This document shows, piece by piece, positions 26,646 to 36,164 of a DNA stretch of 64,000 bases; positions within the stretch are counted from its first letter, which is position 1; every line of letters starts with the position of its first letter. Source of the stretch: Halobacteriovoraceae bacterium (GTDB lineage: Bacteria > Bdellovibrionota > Bacteriovoracia > Bacteriovoracales > Bacteriovoracaceae); contig JACKAJ010000015.1 in NCBI GenBank assembly GCA_020635135.1, positions 930,001 through 994,000 of the forward strand, in the 5' to 3' direction. The notes beneath the pieces were generated by a model. It searched no databases. It saw nothing but the letters and a program-made list of their open reading frames with translations, and was not told where the DNA came from. Made by a program: the position numbers and the translations under genes.

Positions 26646-26827
26646 ATAAATACCTCCATGTATTTTGAAAATTTCGAATAGAGTATAGAAAAAATTCTAA
26701 TGAAAAAATTTTCAAACGTCATTGAACTTTTTAATTTTTTATTTAATACCAAGAAACTCAGTTATTCACAGTTGTCTCTACTAGAACGCAACAATAAAAT
26801 CGATTAAGATATTGAAAAGGTTAACTC

Positions 26828-27679
26828 TTGAAACTTTTAATTCTCACAACAATATTTTTCATTCCGTTAAAACTTTACCCCCAAAGTTACCGGCTACTCG
26901 ACAAGGAGCTGCCAGTTTTAGAAATTGGAGCCGGTGTTGGGTGGGCCCATCTTCCCTATTATCCTGGCGGAAGTGAAATGCGCGACTTTATTATCCCCTT
27001 CCCAAGTTTTGTTTATAGAGGAAAAAAGATTAGAGCTGACGAAGATGGCGGTCTTCGCGGTCGCTTCTTTTCTAGTGAACGTTTTGAAATCAACACATCT
27101 TTTGGATTCAATCTTCCAGGAAGTTCAGAAGACATTGCAGCCAGGCGAGGAATGGAAGACTTAGATCCCATTATAGAAGTTGGTCCTGGGATTATTTACC
27201 ACATCATCCCTAGGTCAAAGGCCAAAAGCTTTTCTCTTTCGCTCAACATTGGATTGCGAGCTGCAGTCAGCAGTGATTTTCAACACACTCAGCAAAGAGG
27301 AGCTGTCTTTAGTCCTCTTCTTTTTAGCTGGTATCAAATCACAGATCACTTAACTCTCTTTAATGGTCTTTCTGGAACTTGGGCTAGCCAACAATTTCAC
27401 GCCTTCTTTTATGATGTCGAAGAAAAATACTCCACTTCAAATAGAGCACAATATAAATCGGAGTCAGGACTATTTTCCTCAAGCTTTTCAAACTTCTTTA
27501 TTTACAATCTCAAAAGCCAGTGGTCATTTGTCTTAGGATTTGTCTTTGAAAATTTTAAAGATGCCGCGAATAGGAATTCACCACTTCTTGAGCGAGAAAA
27601 CACATTTTCAACAATTGTTGGTTTTAATTATTGGTTTTACCAAAGCGAAGAAAAAACTAAAGGAATCGGTGCCATCTAA
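26828..27679 (+). CDS. MipA/OmpV-family outer-membrane protein
   Basis: Outer-membrane barrel related to MipA (MltA-interacting protein) and OmpV. Start TTG 26828 with AAGG 8 bases upstream; signal peptide MKLLILTTIFFIPLKLYPQ. The family block is EIGAGVGWAHLPYYPGG, then IIPFPSFVYRGKKIRADEDGGLRGRFF, followed by FEINTSFGFNLPGSSEDIAARRGMEDLDPIIEVGPGI. Length 283 aa is usual. The exporter gene 21 bp downstream is probably cotranscribed. Whether it truly scaffolds a murein hydrolase is unknown. Confidence 0.85.
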   Translation: MKLLILTTIFFIPLKLYPQSYRLLDKELPVLEIGAGVGWAHLPYYPGGSEMRDFIIPFPSFVYRGKKIRADEDGGLRGRFFSSERFEINTSFGFNLPGSSEDIAARRGMEDLDPIIEVGPGIIYHIIPRSKAKSFSLSLNIGLRAAVSSDFQHTQQRGAVFSPLLFSWYQITDHLTLFNGLSGTWASQQFHAFFYDVEEKYSTSNRAQYKSESGLFSSSFSNFFIYNLKSQWSFVLGFVFENFKDAANRNSPLLERENTFSTIVGFNYWFYQSEEKTKGIGAI

Positions 27680-27700
27680 TCTAGCCTGAGTACAAAAATT

Positions 27701-28585
27701 ATGAACAATAAAACTTCAGGTGTCCTCCTTTTAACTCTCGCCACCATGATATGGGGACTTGGCTTTGTTGGGACTCGCTGGACTCTCTATGAATACTCGG
27801 CAACTTGGTCTCATGGTCTGCGCTACCTTCTCTGTGTTCCTCTCGTCATTCCCTATCTTCTCTACAAGAAATCATTTCATTTTCATAAGAATTATCTAAA
27901 ACCAGGAATCTCTTTAGGATTCTTGCTCTTTTTAGGACTGTGGACTCAGACTGTAGGTATTGCCTACACAACTGTGGCCAAGGCTGGCTTTTTTACTGTT
28001 TTTTATGCTTTTTTCACACCTATTATTGGAATATTTCATAAAGGTGAACGCTATCGCCTTGCCTATTGGGGACTGCTGATCATGGCAATGTTTGGCATAG
28101 CACTCCTCTGTGAATTAAAAATTGAAAATTTTAATTTTGGTGATGTTATTGTCTTACTTAGTGCATTTATCTTTTCTTTTCACATCTACTTTACAGGTGA
28201 ATTCGCAAATCAAGTAGAATCTTCCATTGAACTCAATGTCATGCAAACTCTTTTTGTGGCTATTTTCAGTGTTATTCTCGCTTATACTCTCGAAGGTATG
28301 CCCAAAATTGAACCACTCTTTCGCTTTCAAGACATAGGAATGCCCACTCCGATCACTGGCTTTATTATAGTAAGTTTTTTCTCCACACTGATCGCATTCA
28401 GTATTCAGATTGTCGCTCAAAGAAAAATTCGTGCCCATATTGCAAGTTTGGTTTTCTTGATGGAATCAGTTTTCGCGGCTTTTTTTGGCTATGTTTTTCT
28501 CAATGAAGGCTTAAGTACCCTCTCGATGGTCGGAGGATTTCTCGTTCTCCTTTCAGTTTTTCTTGTCCCCTACACTTTGAAATAA
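27701..28585 (+). CDS. EamA/DMT-family transporter
   Basis: Inner-membrane drug/metabolite transporter with two EamA repeats and ten hydrophobic segments across 294 residues. Typical signatures are ATMIWGLGFVGTRWTL in helix 1, TVAKAGFFTVFYAFFTPIIG between helices 3 and 4, and ASLVFLMESVFAAFFGYVFLNEGLS near the end. The substrate cannot be predicted; relatives export amino acids or metabolites. It is 21 bp after the MipA-like gene. Its stop is only 4 bp from the stop of the convergent giant lipoprotein gene. Confidence 0.88.
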   Translation: MNNKTSGVLLLTLATMIWGLGFVGTRWTLYEYSATWSHGLRYLLCVPLVIPYLLYKKSFHFHKNYLKPGISLGFLLFLGLWTQTVGIAYTTVAKAGFFTVFYAFFTPIIGIFHKGERYRLAYWGLLIMAMFGIALLCELKIENFNFGDVIVLLSAFIFSFHIYFTGEFANQVESSIELNVMQTLFVAIFSVILAYTLEGMPKIEPLFRFQDIGMPTPITGFIIVSFFSTLIAFSIQIVAQRKIRAHIASLVFLMESVFAAFFGYVFLNEGLSTLSMVGGFLVLLSVFLVPYTLK

Positions 28586-28589
28586 ATCC

Positions 28590-31460
28590 TTAAAGTTCCA
28601 GAGGAAGTTCACAGTGATAAATCATATACTTATCATGTCCCCTTCTCTCATAGCTTCTTAAAGCGTCGAGAAGATTGGGATGGCAAACATGAGACGTCGA
28701 TTTCCCATTGATCACAACTTCGAACCCTTGGGAGAGATCAATCATCTGGGGATGGAGCCACAGAGAAAGTTTTTTTACATTTTCTGTTTTGAGCTCAATC
28801 TTATGAGGTCCCAAAATTTTTGCTTCGACTTTCCCACCTTTCATTGCTTTTTTTGTAAGGCTCAAGCTCCAATTATTAAAATTTTGCTGAGAACTACAAG
28901 TTCCATCACCTGAAATCTTGGCGTAGTCGTAGTCAATTGTCCCCTCTCCTATTTCATTAATTGATATCCATTTGGTATGAGGACTCGGATTTTCCTCCCA
29001 GCTAGCTCCATAGTTGCTTTCTTGAATGTAAGAGCGCCAGGGATTAATGGCCACAACTTCACTCGCGTACGGATCACGAACCTTATCTGTTAACCATCCT
29101 TCAAATCCGTTGATAAAATTTGTCCAAGCATTTTGTCCCATATCATCCCATCCATGACCTGCTGGATATTCTTTGAGCACAACATCTTTCTTGCCACCTG
29201 CCGCTTGCTTAGCTAAGCGAGAAAACTCCACTGCCGTATTATGAGGTCGACAGTCTGAAGTAGAATTAAAGTAAGCATCGTAAGTTCCCTGGATAATATA
29301 TAGAGGTGTCTTTAAATCACTCCAATTTCCAAGTTCCCAACTTCCCCCTGATGGCATTACCGCTGATAAACGATCATTGAGTCTAATGGCTTGATGATAG
29401 GCTCCTATTCCTCCCATCGAAAATCCCGCTAATGCGATCTTGTTATAATTTAAATTATATTTTTTAGAAATTTCTGTCGCGATATCCATCAAGTATTGAT
29501 CCGCTCCCGGGACATTCCAACGACTTGCATGATTAGCAACTGGCAACATTGATCCAAAAGGAGCAATAGGAGCAACAAGTATGTAATCAGATTTATCTGT
29601 TTCAGGCCTTGCATAGGAGCGATTTGTTACAGAGCCATCGTCCATTTCATAATCTTTTAAATGGTCAATATCAGTAGCACTCCACTCGCCTCCACCATGC
29701 AGCCAAAATAATAATCCAATCGGCTTATCTGGTTTGTAATGAGTTGGAACATACATATGAAACTGATGATCAGGATACTTCGCTTGGAACTCAGGTGTTG
29801 TGAACCCTTGATAAAAAATTTCTCCTGTTTGAGTTTCACTATACTGAGGAATGACGACATCTTTGATCACTTGATCAATATAGCTTGTCCAATTTTTCAA
29901 TTTTTCTTCGTAATTGTTTCGACTGGAAGAATCTGCAGCGAGCCAGCTCTTCGCTGTTTGGACAATATCAGAAGTTCCTGTAACTTGGCCTCCTCCAAAT
30001 TCAAACACCGTCTTTGTTAAATCAAATGGTGGATATCCACCTTCAATCAAAGCATCAAAAATTCTTTGATTCATTGGCCATGGCCAAAGATCTTCATCTG
30101 TTAATTTCCCATTAACATATCTTTTCATAATATTTGCTGTTTTTAATGTCGTATCAGAAACAAGAAGATTTCCATTGCGTGCGACAAGCTCGTTGGCGTC
30201 GTCTGAAGAATAGATATTTTCAGAAGCCCAATCAGCAGCCTCAATAAGTTCTTCAGTTCCTCCAATCAAAGTCATATTCTTGGCAAAGTTTGATCCTTGA
30301 TAATTTATTTTTGACAAGTACATGCGCCAAATATCATCATGAGATCCAGGTTCAATATAACTTAAGTTATCTTTGAGATCGACTCCTTTAAGTTCATACC
30401 AAAAAGGGCCAGCCCATTTTTTATAATTATTATGAAATCTCTGATCTTTCGTAAGATAAGCTATTGATCCATAAAGTCTAATGTTAGCGACATCAGGTAG
30501 GACATCAAAACCATCGTGAGAAAAAATACCATTGGGTTGTTGAACTTCATAATTGTTCATAAAAACGCCTAGACCATTATTATCATAGTCGTGAAGTTCG
30601 TAATTTTCTTCCATCCGCAATGAATCCCATGTCCCGATGCAATTCTCACAAAGAGCATCGTAACTATTGTAACTCAGAGCAAATGTCATCTTGGGATCAG
30701 CAGACTGGCATCCCTCCCATCGAGCAAAAACCCTTCTAAATATTGCTTTATTCCCTTGTTGAGAATTACTCACAACTTTTCTCGCTCTTCCCCAAAATGC
30801 CGAATCTTCAACCAAATTATTATCCCCGTGATGAACCCCCATGACATTGGTATTCCCATCACCCGCTTCCCAGCCAACAACTCTTCTGATGATATTATTG
30901 GAAGAATAATTGAGAAAAATAACACTTACATTAATATCACCATTAAGAGAACCTGCATCATGAGCATTGAAACCTTCTAAAATCCACCAGTCGTTTTTAT
31001 ACAAAGAAATGGGAGCATATTTTCCCTCTCCATCGATACTCGCCTTTCCATCGTTGAACGTTGAAATTTTAATTGCCTTCTCTTGAGTCCCTGAAAGATT
31101 TTCAGGTGGCGTGATCATCGAATCAGATCCGGTGTATCTTCCATCAAGTAAGCACAAAGTATCACCAGGCTTTGCGAGATTCCAAAACTTGCTTATTTTA
31201 AAAGGAGTCTTGAGAGTTTTTCCATCTCCGCTTCCTTCCGGGGAAGCATAGTACATCGCTCCCTCACCTTTTATACAACCTCCTCCTGTTCCGACCGTCG
31301 GAGGAGTTCCTACCCCTCCACCTTTAGAGCTTGGATTTGAGCCTCCACGCAGCCCATTTCTTCCTTCGTTTCCACAAGAAACAATCAGCGCTCCGAGAAC
31401 CGCCACGGCCACAGAGTATCGAATTTTATTTTTTACATTTTCCATAAAACCACTGCTCAC
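28590..31460 (-). CDS. Large lipoprotein: right-handed beta-helix plus alpha/beta-hydrolase (esterase)
   Basis: 956 residues, start GTG 31460 with AAGG 7 bases upstream; lipobox Cys near residue 29, then a Gly/Ser linker. Residues about 65-480 look like a pectate-lyase-type parallel beta-helix: ASPEGSGDGKTLKTPF, LCLLDGRYTG and repeated strand-turn units with NIIRR, NLVEDS, IRLYGS. Residues about 560-800 are an esterase/PHB-depolymerase-like hydrolase. It has LLFWLHGGGEW near 588, nucleophile motif GFSMGG near 681, Asp in QGTYDAY near 726 and His in PAGHGWDD near 768. A C-terminal beta domain follows. Likely surface polysaccharide or ester degradation (inference). Confidence 0.78.
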   Translation of the reverse strand: MSSGFMENVKNKIRYSVAVAVLGALIVSCGNEGRNGLRGGSNPSSKGGGVGTPPTVGTGGGCIKGEGAMYYASPEGSGDGKTLKTPFKISKFWNLAKPGDTLCLLDGRYTGSDSMITPPENLSGTQEKAIKISTFNDGKASIDGEGKYAPISLYKNDWWILEGFNAHDAGSLNGDINVSVIFLNYSSNNIIRRVVGWEAGDGNTNVMGVHHGDNNLVEDSAFWGRARKVVSNSQQGNKAIFRRVFARWEGCQSADPKMTFALSYNSYDALCENCIGTWDSLRMEENYELHDYDNNGLGVFMNNYEVQQPNGIFSHDGFDVLPDVANIRLYGSIAYLTKDQRFHNNYKKWAGPFWYELKGVDLKDNLSYIEPGSHDDIWRMYLSKINYQGSNFAKNMTLIGGTEELIEAADWASENIYSSDDANELVARNGNLLVSDTTLKTANIMKRYVNGKLTDEDLWPWPMNQRIFDALIEGGYPPFDLTKTVFEFGGGQVTGTSDIVQTAKSWLAADSSSRNNYEEKLKNWTSYIDQVIKDVVIPQYSETQTGEIFYQGFTTPEFQAKYPDHQFHMYVPTHYKPDKPIGLLFWLHGGGEWSATDIDHLKDYEMDDGSVTNRSYARPETDKSDYILVAPIAPFGSMLPVANHASRWNVPGADQYLMDIATEISKKYNLNYNKIALAGFSMGGIGAYHQAIRLNDRLSAVMPSGGSWELGNWSDLKTPLYIIQGTYDAYFNSTSDCRPHNTAVEFSRLAKQAAGGKKDVVLKEYPAGHGWDDMGQNAWTNFINGFEGWLTDKVRDPYASEVVAINPWRSYIQESNYGASWEENPSPHTKWISINEIGEGTIDYDYAKISGDGTCSSQQNFNNWSLSLTKKAMKGGKVEAKILGPHKIELKTENVKKLSLWLHPQMIDLSQGFEVVINGKSTSHVCHPNLLDALRSYERRGHDKYMIYHCELPLEL

Positions 31461-31673
31461 TATTTAACCTTTTAACTGCCAATATTTTATCATGCCTAAA
31501 AATTACTTTTTTAATTAGTGCCACCTTTATTTGGACTTACATCCTTAACACTCTTATATGTGATTTCTGTCTTTAAACTCTTTTTAAATTAAGATTTTTA
31601 TTGATTAGTTTATCGATTTGGACAGCCAATAACTTTAGGCTTTCTAAGCTCTTTTGAGCTCTGACACGACACG

Positions 31674-31687
31674 TTGACCTTGGTCAA
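31674..31687. promoter_or_regulatory. FNR/CRP-family-like palindrome
   Basis: TTGAC-CTTG-GTCAA is a perfect inverted repeat with the 4-base spacer of CRP/FNR-family sites. It is closest to the TTGACnnnnGTCAA form described for DNR/HcpR-type regulators. It lies 59 bp upstream of ORF 31746 and 214 bp from the divergent esterase lipoprotein. One match of this kind can occur by chance. Confidence 0.35.
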
Positions 31688-31745
31688 TAATCAAAAATTC
31701 ATCTCATCTCTTTATTCTCTTTGGCTATGTTTCTTAAAATAGAAT

Positions 31746-32732
31746 ATGATTTTTGCTATGAAAAAATTTAATCTTTTTAAAACAGTTTTCTTCGTTGTAC
31801 TTTTTTTTGTAGTTTCTTATGCAACATATAAGTATTGGAGTCCTCCCCGATCTTCTTTATCCCTAAAGATTAAAAGGGAACTTGAAGACGGAAAAAGAAT
31901 CAAAGCGAAGAAATGGAATGAAATAAAAGCGATCGATCTACCCGTCGTTACCACTAAGCCCCCAAATAGTCTTCCTCGAGAAACATCCTCTCAAATTGCA
32001 AAGCGCTTAGAAAAATCTATGCAAAAATTTAAGTCTTTAAAATTAGATTCTCTTGAAGAAGCGATTAAGACTGCGAGTGATCTGATTGATCGCGAACCTG
32101 ATAGCTATTCCTCTTACAAGGCTAAACTCATCCTCCTTCTCACAAAAGAAGCAAAGTTCCACCAAGACATTGAAGACAATGAAATCGAATATATTCTTGG
32201 AAAAATGGCAGAGTTCGACACAACTTCAGATAAAGCCATTCAAAAAGAATCTTTTATCATCGCGCAAGCTAACTCAGAGCTCGATAAAGTTGAGGCGAGA
32301 ATTGATGAATTAGAATACCAGCTTGATACTCTCGAGACAGAAGAAGATTTTGAGGAAGCTCCACTTATTCAACATGAACTCGAACAAAACTACCTACAAG
32401 CTGATCGCATAGAAGATGAATTAGAAGATAAACTTATACAAAATGATCTTGCTGCCAATGAAAATTTAATTGAAATTCCTTTTTTGCGCGACCTTGCCAA
32501 AAAAGAATACCTCAAAGTTATCGACGATGCTGACGCCTATCTCGATGAATATCCTAACTCTCTTGCCGTTAACTTTATTTTGATTAAAGCACTGCAATTA
32601 AATGGTGAAACTGATGCCGCCAGAGATATCATCGAAAACCTCAACCTCGATAGTACTGATTTACAAAAACTCCAAAATCGTTTGTCGGAAACATCAACTC
32701 CTGAGGAATATTGGAAAAAGTTCCACTTTTAG
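31746..32732 (+). CDS. Membrane-anchored, acidic helical/TPR-like protein, 328 aa
   Basis: One N-terminal transmembrane segment (FKTVFFVVLFFVVSYATYKYW), then a periplasmic or cytoplasmic helical region rich in Glu/Leu/Lys. TPR-like helices appear at about 85-125 (LEEAIKTASDLIDREPDSYSSYKAKL) and 255-300 (YLDEYPNSLAVNFILIKALQLNGETDAARDII). A coiled-coil stretch lies between (about 165-225, ELDKVEARIDELEYQLDTLE). Start ATG 31746 or 31758 (MKKFNLF); neither has a good ribosome site. Likely a protein-interaction scaffold. Convergent with the next lipoprotein gene. Confidence 0.7.
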   Translation: MIFAMKKFNLFKTVFFVVLFFVVSYATYKYWSPPRSSLSLKIKRELEDGKRIKAKKWNEIKAIDLPVVTTKPPNSLPRETSSQIAKRLEKSMQKFKSLKLDSLEEAIKTASDLIDREPDSYSSYKAKLILLLTKEAKFHQDIEDNEIEYILGKMAEFDTTSDKAIQKESFIIAQANSELDKVEARIDELEYQLDTLETEEDFEEAPLIQHELEQNYLQADRIEDELEDKLIQNDLAANENLIEIPFLRDLAKKEYLKVIDDADAYLDEYPNSLAVNFILIKALQLNGETDAARDIIENLNLDSTDLQKLQNRLSETSTPEEYWKKFHF

Positions 32733-32742
32733 AAGATAGTGA

Positions 32743-34077
32743 TTATGGCCTATAAACACAACGAAACCCCATATAATCAGGTGCACTCATTCCCGCATAT
32801 AGCAGTCCCAAACGAAAAGCTCCCGCTATATCCCCATTGAGATAATAGCCTCCTCGTCCCGCACCTCCATTAACTCCTGTACTCAAGTAACCAACTCCAT
32901 TTGTTCGATCATATGTCCCATTGCCAGTATTGTAATCAGCATCTACTAAAGACCCACATGCGACTGCAGGGAGTTCAGAGCCACTACAAACAACTGGACC
33001 CGTATCTAAACCTGGGTTCAAGGCCAAAGGATTATCCCAGTCAACGATTTCTTCGATATTCCCTGCAAAATCGTAAATCTGTTCTCCATTGGAAAGTGTT
33101 AAGATTGCTCTTATGTCACGACTTGCCCCTTGTTCAGGATCCGCTCCATCATAGCCACATGAATCGACGATATTACTTCCATCTCCAGTCGTTACCTCTC
33201 CACTATTTCCTCTAAAAAGACAACCTGACCCGACTGAATTACCAGTCCAGTTCACTGCTTGATTTTCAACATCACGAGCTATGGCCATCCATTCATCGTT
33301 TGTTATCAACCCATAACCAGCTCCAATGGATTCACACTCTCCGACTGTGTTAGTGGCTCGAATTCTTCTCCAAGGTTTCCCAAAATACGTACTTACTGGT
33401 CTGTGATCAGCTATCCCCCAGTTTACACTCGTCCCTGCACAACCTGGATTTTCATCGCACCCTTCGCTATCAACTTCACTGATTGCAATATTTGAATCAC
33501 TATTCACGTCATTCCAAGCTTTTGCTTCGTACTTCATAACCCAAAAACTAGGAAGACCTAAACCTCCGGCATTGGCAGGAACTTGAATCCACTCTTCACC
33601 AAAAGCTAATCCTGCTGGACCTTTATCAACAACATTGACGACAAAAATAATTTGATCAGAACCAATATTAGATGTTGCAGTTATCGCTAATTCATAATTT
33701 CCACTAACATCTCCAGATTCATTAGCATTAAATTGGGCATTCCAAGAAATTACCCCCGTTGACACATCAATTGAAAATCCCGGTATGTCTTCACAATCGT
33801 CTGTGCTACTCACACTCCCATCTACGACTAAGTCGTAAACACAAGAATAGGTAATCAGATTCCCATTTCCATCATTATCATTTCCAGAATTTGAATCATT
33901 TAAATCAAGCGTGAAATTTTCACCTTCATTAAAAGACTGATCAGAAATACTATTAAATTCTGGCTTAAGAACTTCTGTATCATTAAGATCGATAGAATTA
34001 GTTGTTTCATTAGAAATTTCTAGTTCATTTTTGCATGAAAATAGCAGAACTATAGCTAATAAAAATAGTATTTTCAT
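32743..34077 (-). CDS. Lipoprotein with Ig/cadherin-like domain and FGE/SUMF1-like domain
   Basis: Start ATG 34077 (MKILFLLAIVLLFSC) is favoured by GAGGGAG just upstream. An in-frame ATG at 34140 lacks support. The lipid Cys is residue 15. Residues about 45-155 look like an immunoglobulin/cadherin-type module (SISDQSFNEGENFTLDLND, GVISWNAQF, GNYELAITATS). Residues about 165-444 resemble the FGE-sulfatase fold: SFWVMKYEAKAW, GECESIGAGYGLITNDEWMAIARDVE, YDFAGNIEEIVDW and the terminal GFRCVYRP. True FGE catalytic cysteines were not recognised. Probably surface-exposed ligand binding. Confidence 0.7.
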   Translation of the reverse strand: MKILFLLAIVLLFSCKNELEISNETTNSIDLNDTEVLKPEFNSISDQSFNEGENFTLDLNDSNSGNDNDGNGNLITYSCVYDLVVDGSVSSTDDCEDIPGFSIDVSTGVISWNAQFNANESGDVSGNYELAITATSNIGSDQIIFVVNVVDKGPAGLAFGEEWIQVPANAGGLGLPSFWVMKYEAKAWNDVNSDSNIAISEVDSEGCDENPGCAGTSVNWGIADHRPVSTYFGKPWRRIRATNTVGECESIGAGYGLITNDEWMAIARDVENQAVNWTGNSVGSGCLFRGNSGEVTTGDGSNIVDSCGYDGADPEQGASRDIRAILTLSNGEQIYDFAGNIEEIVDWDNPLALNPGLDTGPVVCSGSELPAVACGSLVDADYNTGNGTYDRTNGVGYLSTGVNGGAGRGGYYLNGDIAGAFRLGLLYAGMSAPDYMGFRCVYRP

Positions 34078-34367
34078 GGTGCTCCCTCTTTTTAAACAAT
34101 TCATAATCATGAAAATTGGCTTATTTCTATTTTCAGGCAATTATTAAATTTTTGCTTAAAACGCGTACATTTTTAATTCCTTATTGAAAGGGGTTCCCAA
34201 ATGCCAACAAAAGTTGGGAAAGCAAAGTATTCTGCGATATATAGAGTTTCACTACAGCATAAAAAATCCTCAAAAAAATTTGATTTTCCTACGATTTTCT
34301 TGACTTAGATCTATTAATTAACTAAGACATAGCGAGAACCTAACGATGCACAAGAAAGGGAACGATT

Positions 34368-34796
34368 ATGAAATTATTGGTTTTGTGTTCAACGCTTTTT
34401 TATCTTTCTATCAGCTTTGCTCAAAATGTCGTAAAAGAAATCACGCCTCCCCAAGGAGAATACTCGGCAAACCAAGCTTTTCTTCTCGACAATGGAGATA
34501 TCAAATACATTCGTCCTCATCAAAAAAATCTTTACCATGAAGGACACACTTCACTCTTCTATGCTTCTAGTAGTAAAAGAAAAGTTTGCCAAAAGTTAGG
34601 CCATCGAAGAGGTGTCAAGAAGGTTGCTAAAAAATTCACTCCTCATGCTATCGACAATCTTGGTGGTAGACCAAGAAGATCGAGAATAAACACAGGAGCC
34701 ATTCCTCCCTATCGAAAATTTCTGTTCTTCTATTTACCCGCAAAAGAAAATATGTACGATAAAAGGGTAATGCAAGAACTCATTTGTCGCGATTAA
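34368..34796 (+). CDS. Small secreted basic protein of unknown function
   Basis: 142 residues with a signal peptide (MKLLVLCSTLFYLSISFAQ, cleavage after SFA) and a strongly basic mature part (KRKVCQKLGHRRGVKKVAKKF, GRPRRSRINTG). It carries two cysteines, one of them three residues from the end (LICRD). The ribosome site AAAGGGAACGATT is adequate. It is 18 bp upstream of the methyltransferase gene and may share a transcript. No domain recognised. Confidence 0.65.
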   Translation: MKLLVLCSTLFYLSISFAQNVVKEITPPQGEYSANQAFLLDNGDIKYIRPHQKNLYHEGHTSLFYASSSKRKVCQKLGHRRGVKKVAKKFTPHAIDNLGGRPRRSRINTGAIPPYRKFLFFYLPAKENMYDKRVMQELICRD

Positions 34797-34814
34797 TTTC
34801 ACAGGTTAAACTTG

Positions 34815-35696
34815 ATGTCGAAAATGAAAACAAGTTCAAAATCAAATTCAAACCTCTTAATCCCTGACCATACAGCTGTCAGGACCTCTCTATGGAGAGC
34901 ATTGCATGTTCAGATTGATCCTAAGCCCCATGTTTTTGTCGATGAGGTTGGAGCAAAACTTGTTGATGAAAAAAATTGGCGTGACAGGGCTGATATGGAT
35001 CCTCAATTTTCAAAAAGTATGCGCGCATCCATTGTTGGGCGAGCACGTTTTATCGAAGATCTTGTCGAAGAGAATATTTCATCGGGAATCTCTCAATATG
35101 TGATTTTAGGAGCAGGACTTGATGCTTTTTCTCAACGACGTCCTGAGCTAGCTCGTAAAATACAAATTTTTGAAATTGATCAACCTGCAACTCAAAAATG
35201 GAAACAAAATAGACTCTTAGAATTGGGATTTAATTTACCTAAGTCGTTACACTTTGTTCCCGTCGATTTTGAAGCGGGGCAATCTTGGTGGGATAAACTC
35301 CTGGCCAGTGGTTTTGATAAAAATAAACCTACTATCGTTGTCTCTACTGGAGTTTCAATGTACCTCTCCAATGAAACAAATAAGGAAACACTCCAAAAGT
35401 TAGCGACCTTAGCTCCAGGATCAACTTTCGCAATGACGTTTCTACTTTCTCCCGAACTCTTAAATCCAGAAGAGAAGACTATTATGGAATTTGTTATGAA
35501 AAAAGCAAAAGAAAGCGGAACACCTTTTCTTAGTTTGTTTTCTCCAGCTGAGATCGTAGAACTTGCAACAAATTCTGGTTTTAAAAGAGCAGAATTTATT
35601 TCTGCTCTTGTTATTTACGAACGCTATTTTGCTAAAAGGACTGATGGTTTGAGAGCAGGAGAAGCGGAAGCCTTTTTGCTAGCAACGATAGAATAA
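34815..35696 (+). CDS. Class I SAM-dependent methyltransferase, leucine-carboxyl-methyltransferase-like
   Basis: Belongs to the bacterial family related to eukaryotic LCMT/PPM1 (the TIGR00027 type). Markers are DHTAVRTSLWRALHVQ near the start, SKSMRASIVGRARFIEDLV, YVILGAGLDAFSQRRPE as the SAM-binding motif, and FEIDQPATQKWKQNRL. Then VVSTGVSMYLSNE follows. Length 293 aa is typical; members often methylate polyketides or unknown carboxylates. Start ATG 34815 follows an in-frame TTG at 34812. Substrate unknown. Confidence 0.85.
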   Translation: MSKMKTSSKSNSNLLIPDHTAVRTSLWRALHVQIDPKPHVFVDEVGAKLVDEKNWRDRADMDPQFSKSMRASIVGRARFIEDLVEENISSGISQYVILGAGLDAFSQRRPELARKIQIFEIDQPATQKWKQNRLLELGFNLPKSLHFVPVDFEAGQSWWDKLLASGFDKNKPTIVVSTGVSMYLSNETNKETLQKLATLAPGSTFAMTFLLSPELLNPEEKTIMEFVMKKAKESGTPFLSLFSPAEIVELATNSGFKRAEFISALVIYERYFAKRTDGLRAGEAEAFLLATIE

Positions 35697-35740
35697 AATC
35701 CATCTACCTCGTTTTCCTCGTGAGCAATGATTTTATTTTT
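35692..35740. terminator. AT-rich bidirectional terminator candidate
   Basis: AATAAAATC (35692-35700) pairs with GATTTTATT (35729-35737) and is followed by T on the plus strand. The stem contains the stop codons of both convergent genes. An inner CGAGGAAAACGAGG-like segment is not well paired. Moderate support only. Confidence 0.35.
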
Positions 35741-36152
35741 GAACTGTCACTGCAGGATACTCTTCGATGTAACTTTCTCCATTCACTCCATAATATGTGA
35801 CTTTTCTTCTGTCGAAGTCAGCATCGTACCCAATAACTCCCGCATCCCAGATAGATTTTAAAAATTCCAGGAAAGTACTGTTACCCTCTTGGTCAGTTCT
35901 GATAGCCTTTATGAGAACTTCACGGCTAAATTTAGCAATCTCATAAGTTCCTGTGATAAGTGGGGTCCCTTGCTGAACGACCGCCCCTTCATTCATGATG
36001 TAAACTGATTGGCATGAAGGTAGTGACCATCGATTCAACCTCACTCCTGCTTGCCGGAGAACTTCGGCAAGTACAGGGAAACCCCCGATTTGAGGTCTGA
36101 TAGACATCGCGTATTTTTGTGATTCAATTAGTTTTTCGACAAGAGTTTTCAT
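35733..36152 (-). CDS. DUF1398 family protein
   Basis: 139 residues matching DUF1398 (YbcV-like, sometimes labelled phage envelope protein). Markers are KYAMSIRPQIGGFPVLAEVLRQAGV, RWSLPSCQSVYIMNEGAVVQQGTPL, ALIRALRTDQ-like IKAIRTDQEGNSTFLEF, WDAGVIGYDADF and VTYYGVNGESYIEEYPAV. Function unknown, found patchily and often in acquired DNA. AAGGATAAAG precedes the ATG. It sits next to gene fragments and a tRNA-His remnant, which fits lateral acquisition. Confidence 0.82.
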   Translation of the reverse strand: MKTLVEKLIESQKYAMSIRPQIGGFPVLAEVLRQAGVRLNRWSLPSCQSVYIMNEGAVVQQGTPLITGTYEIAKFSREVLIKAIRTDQEGNSTFLEFLKSIWDAGVIGYDADFDRRKVTYYGVNGESYIEEYPAVTVQK

Positions 36153-36164
36153 CTTTATCCTTTG

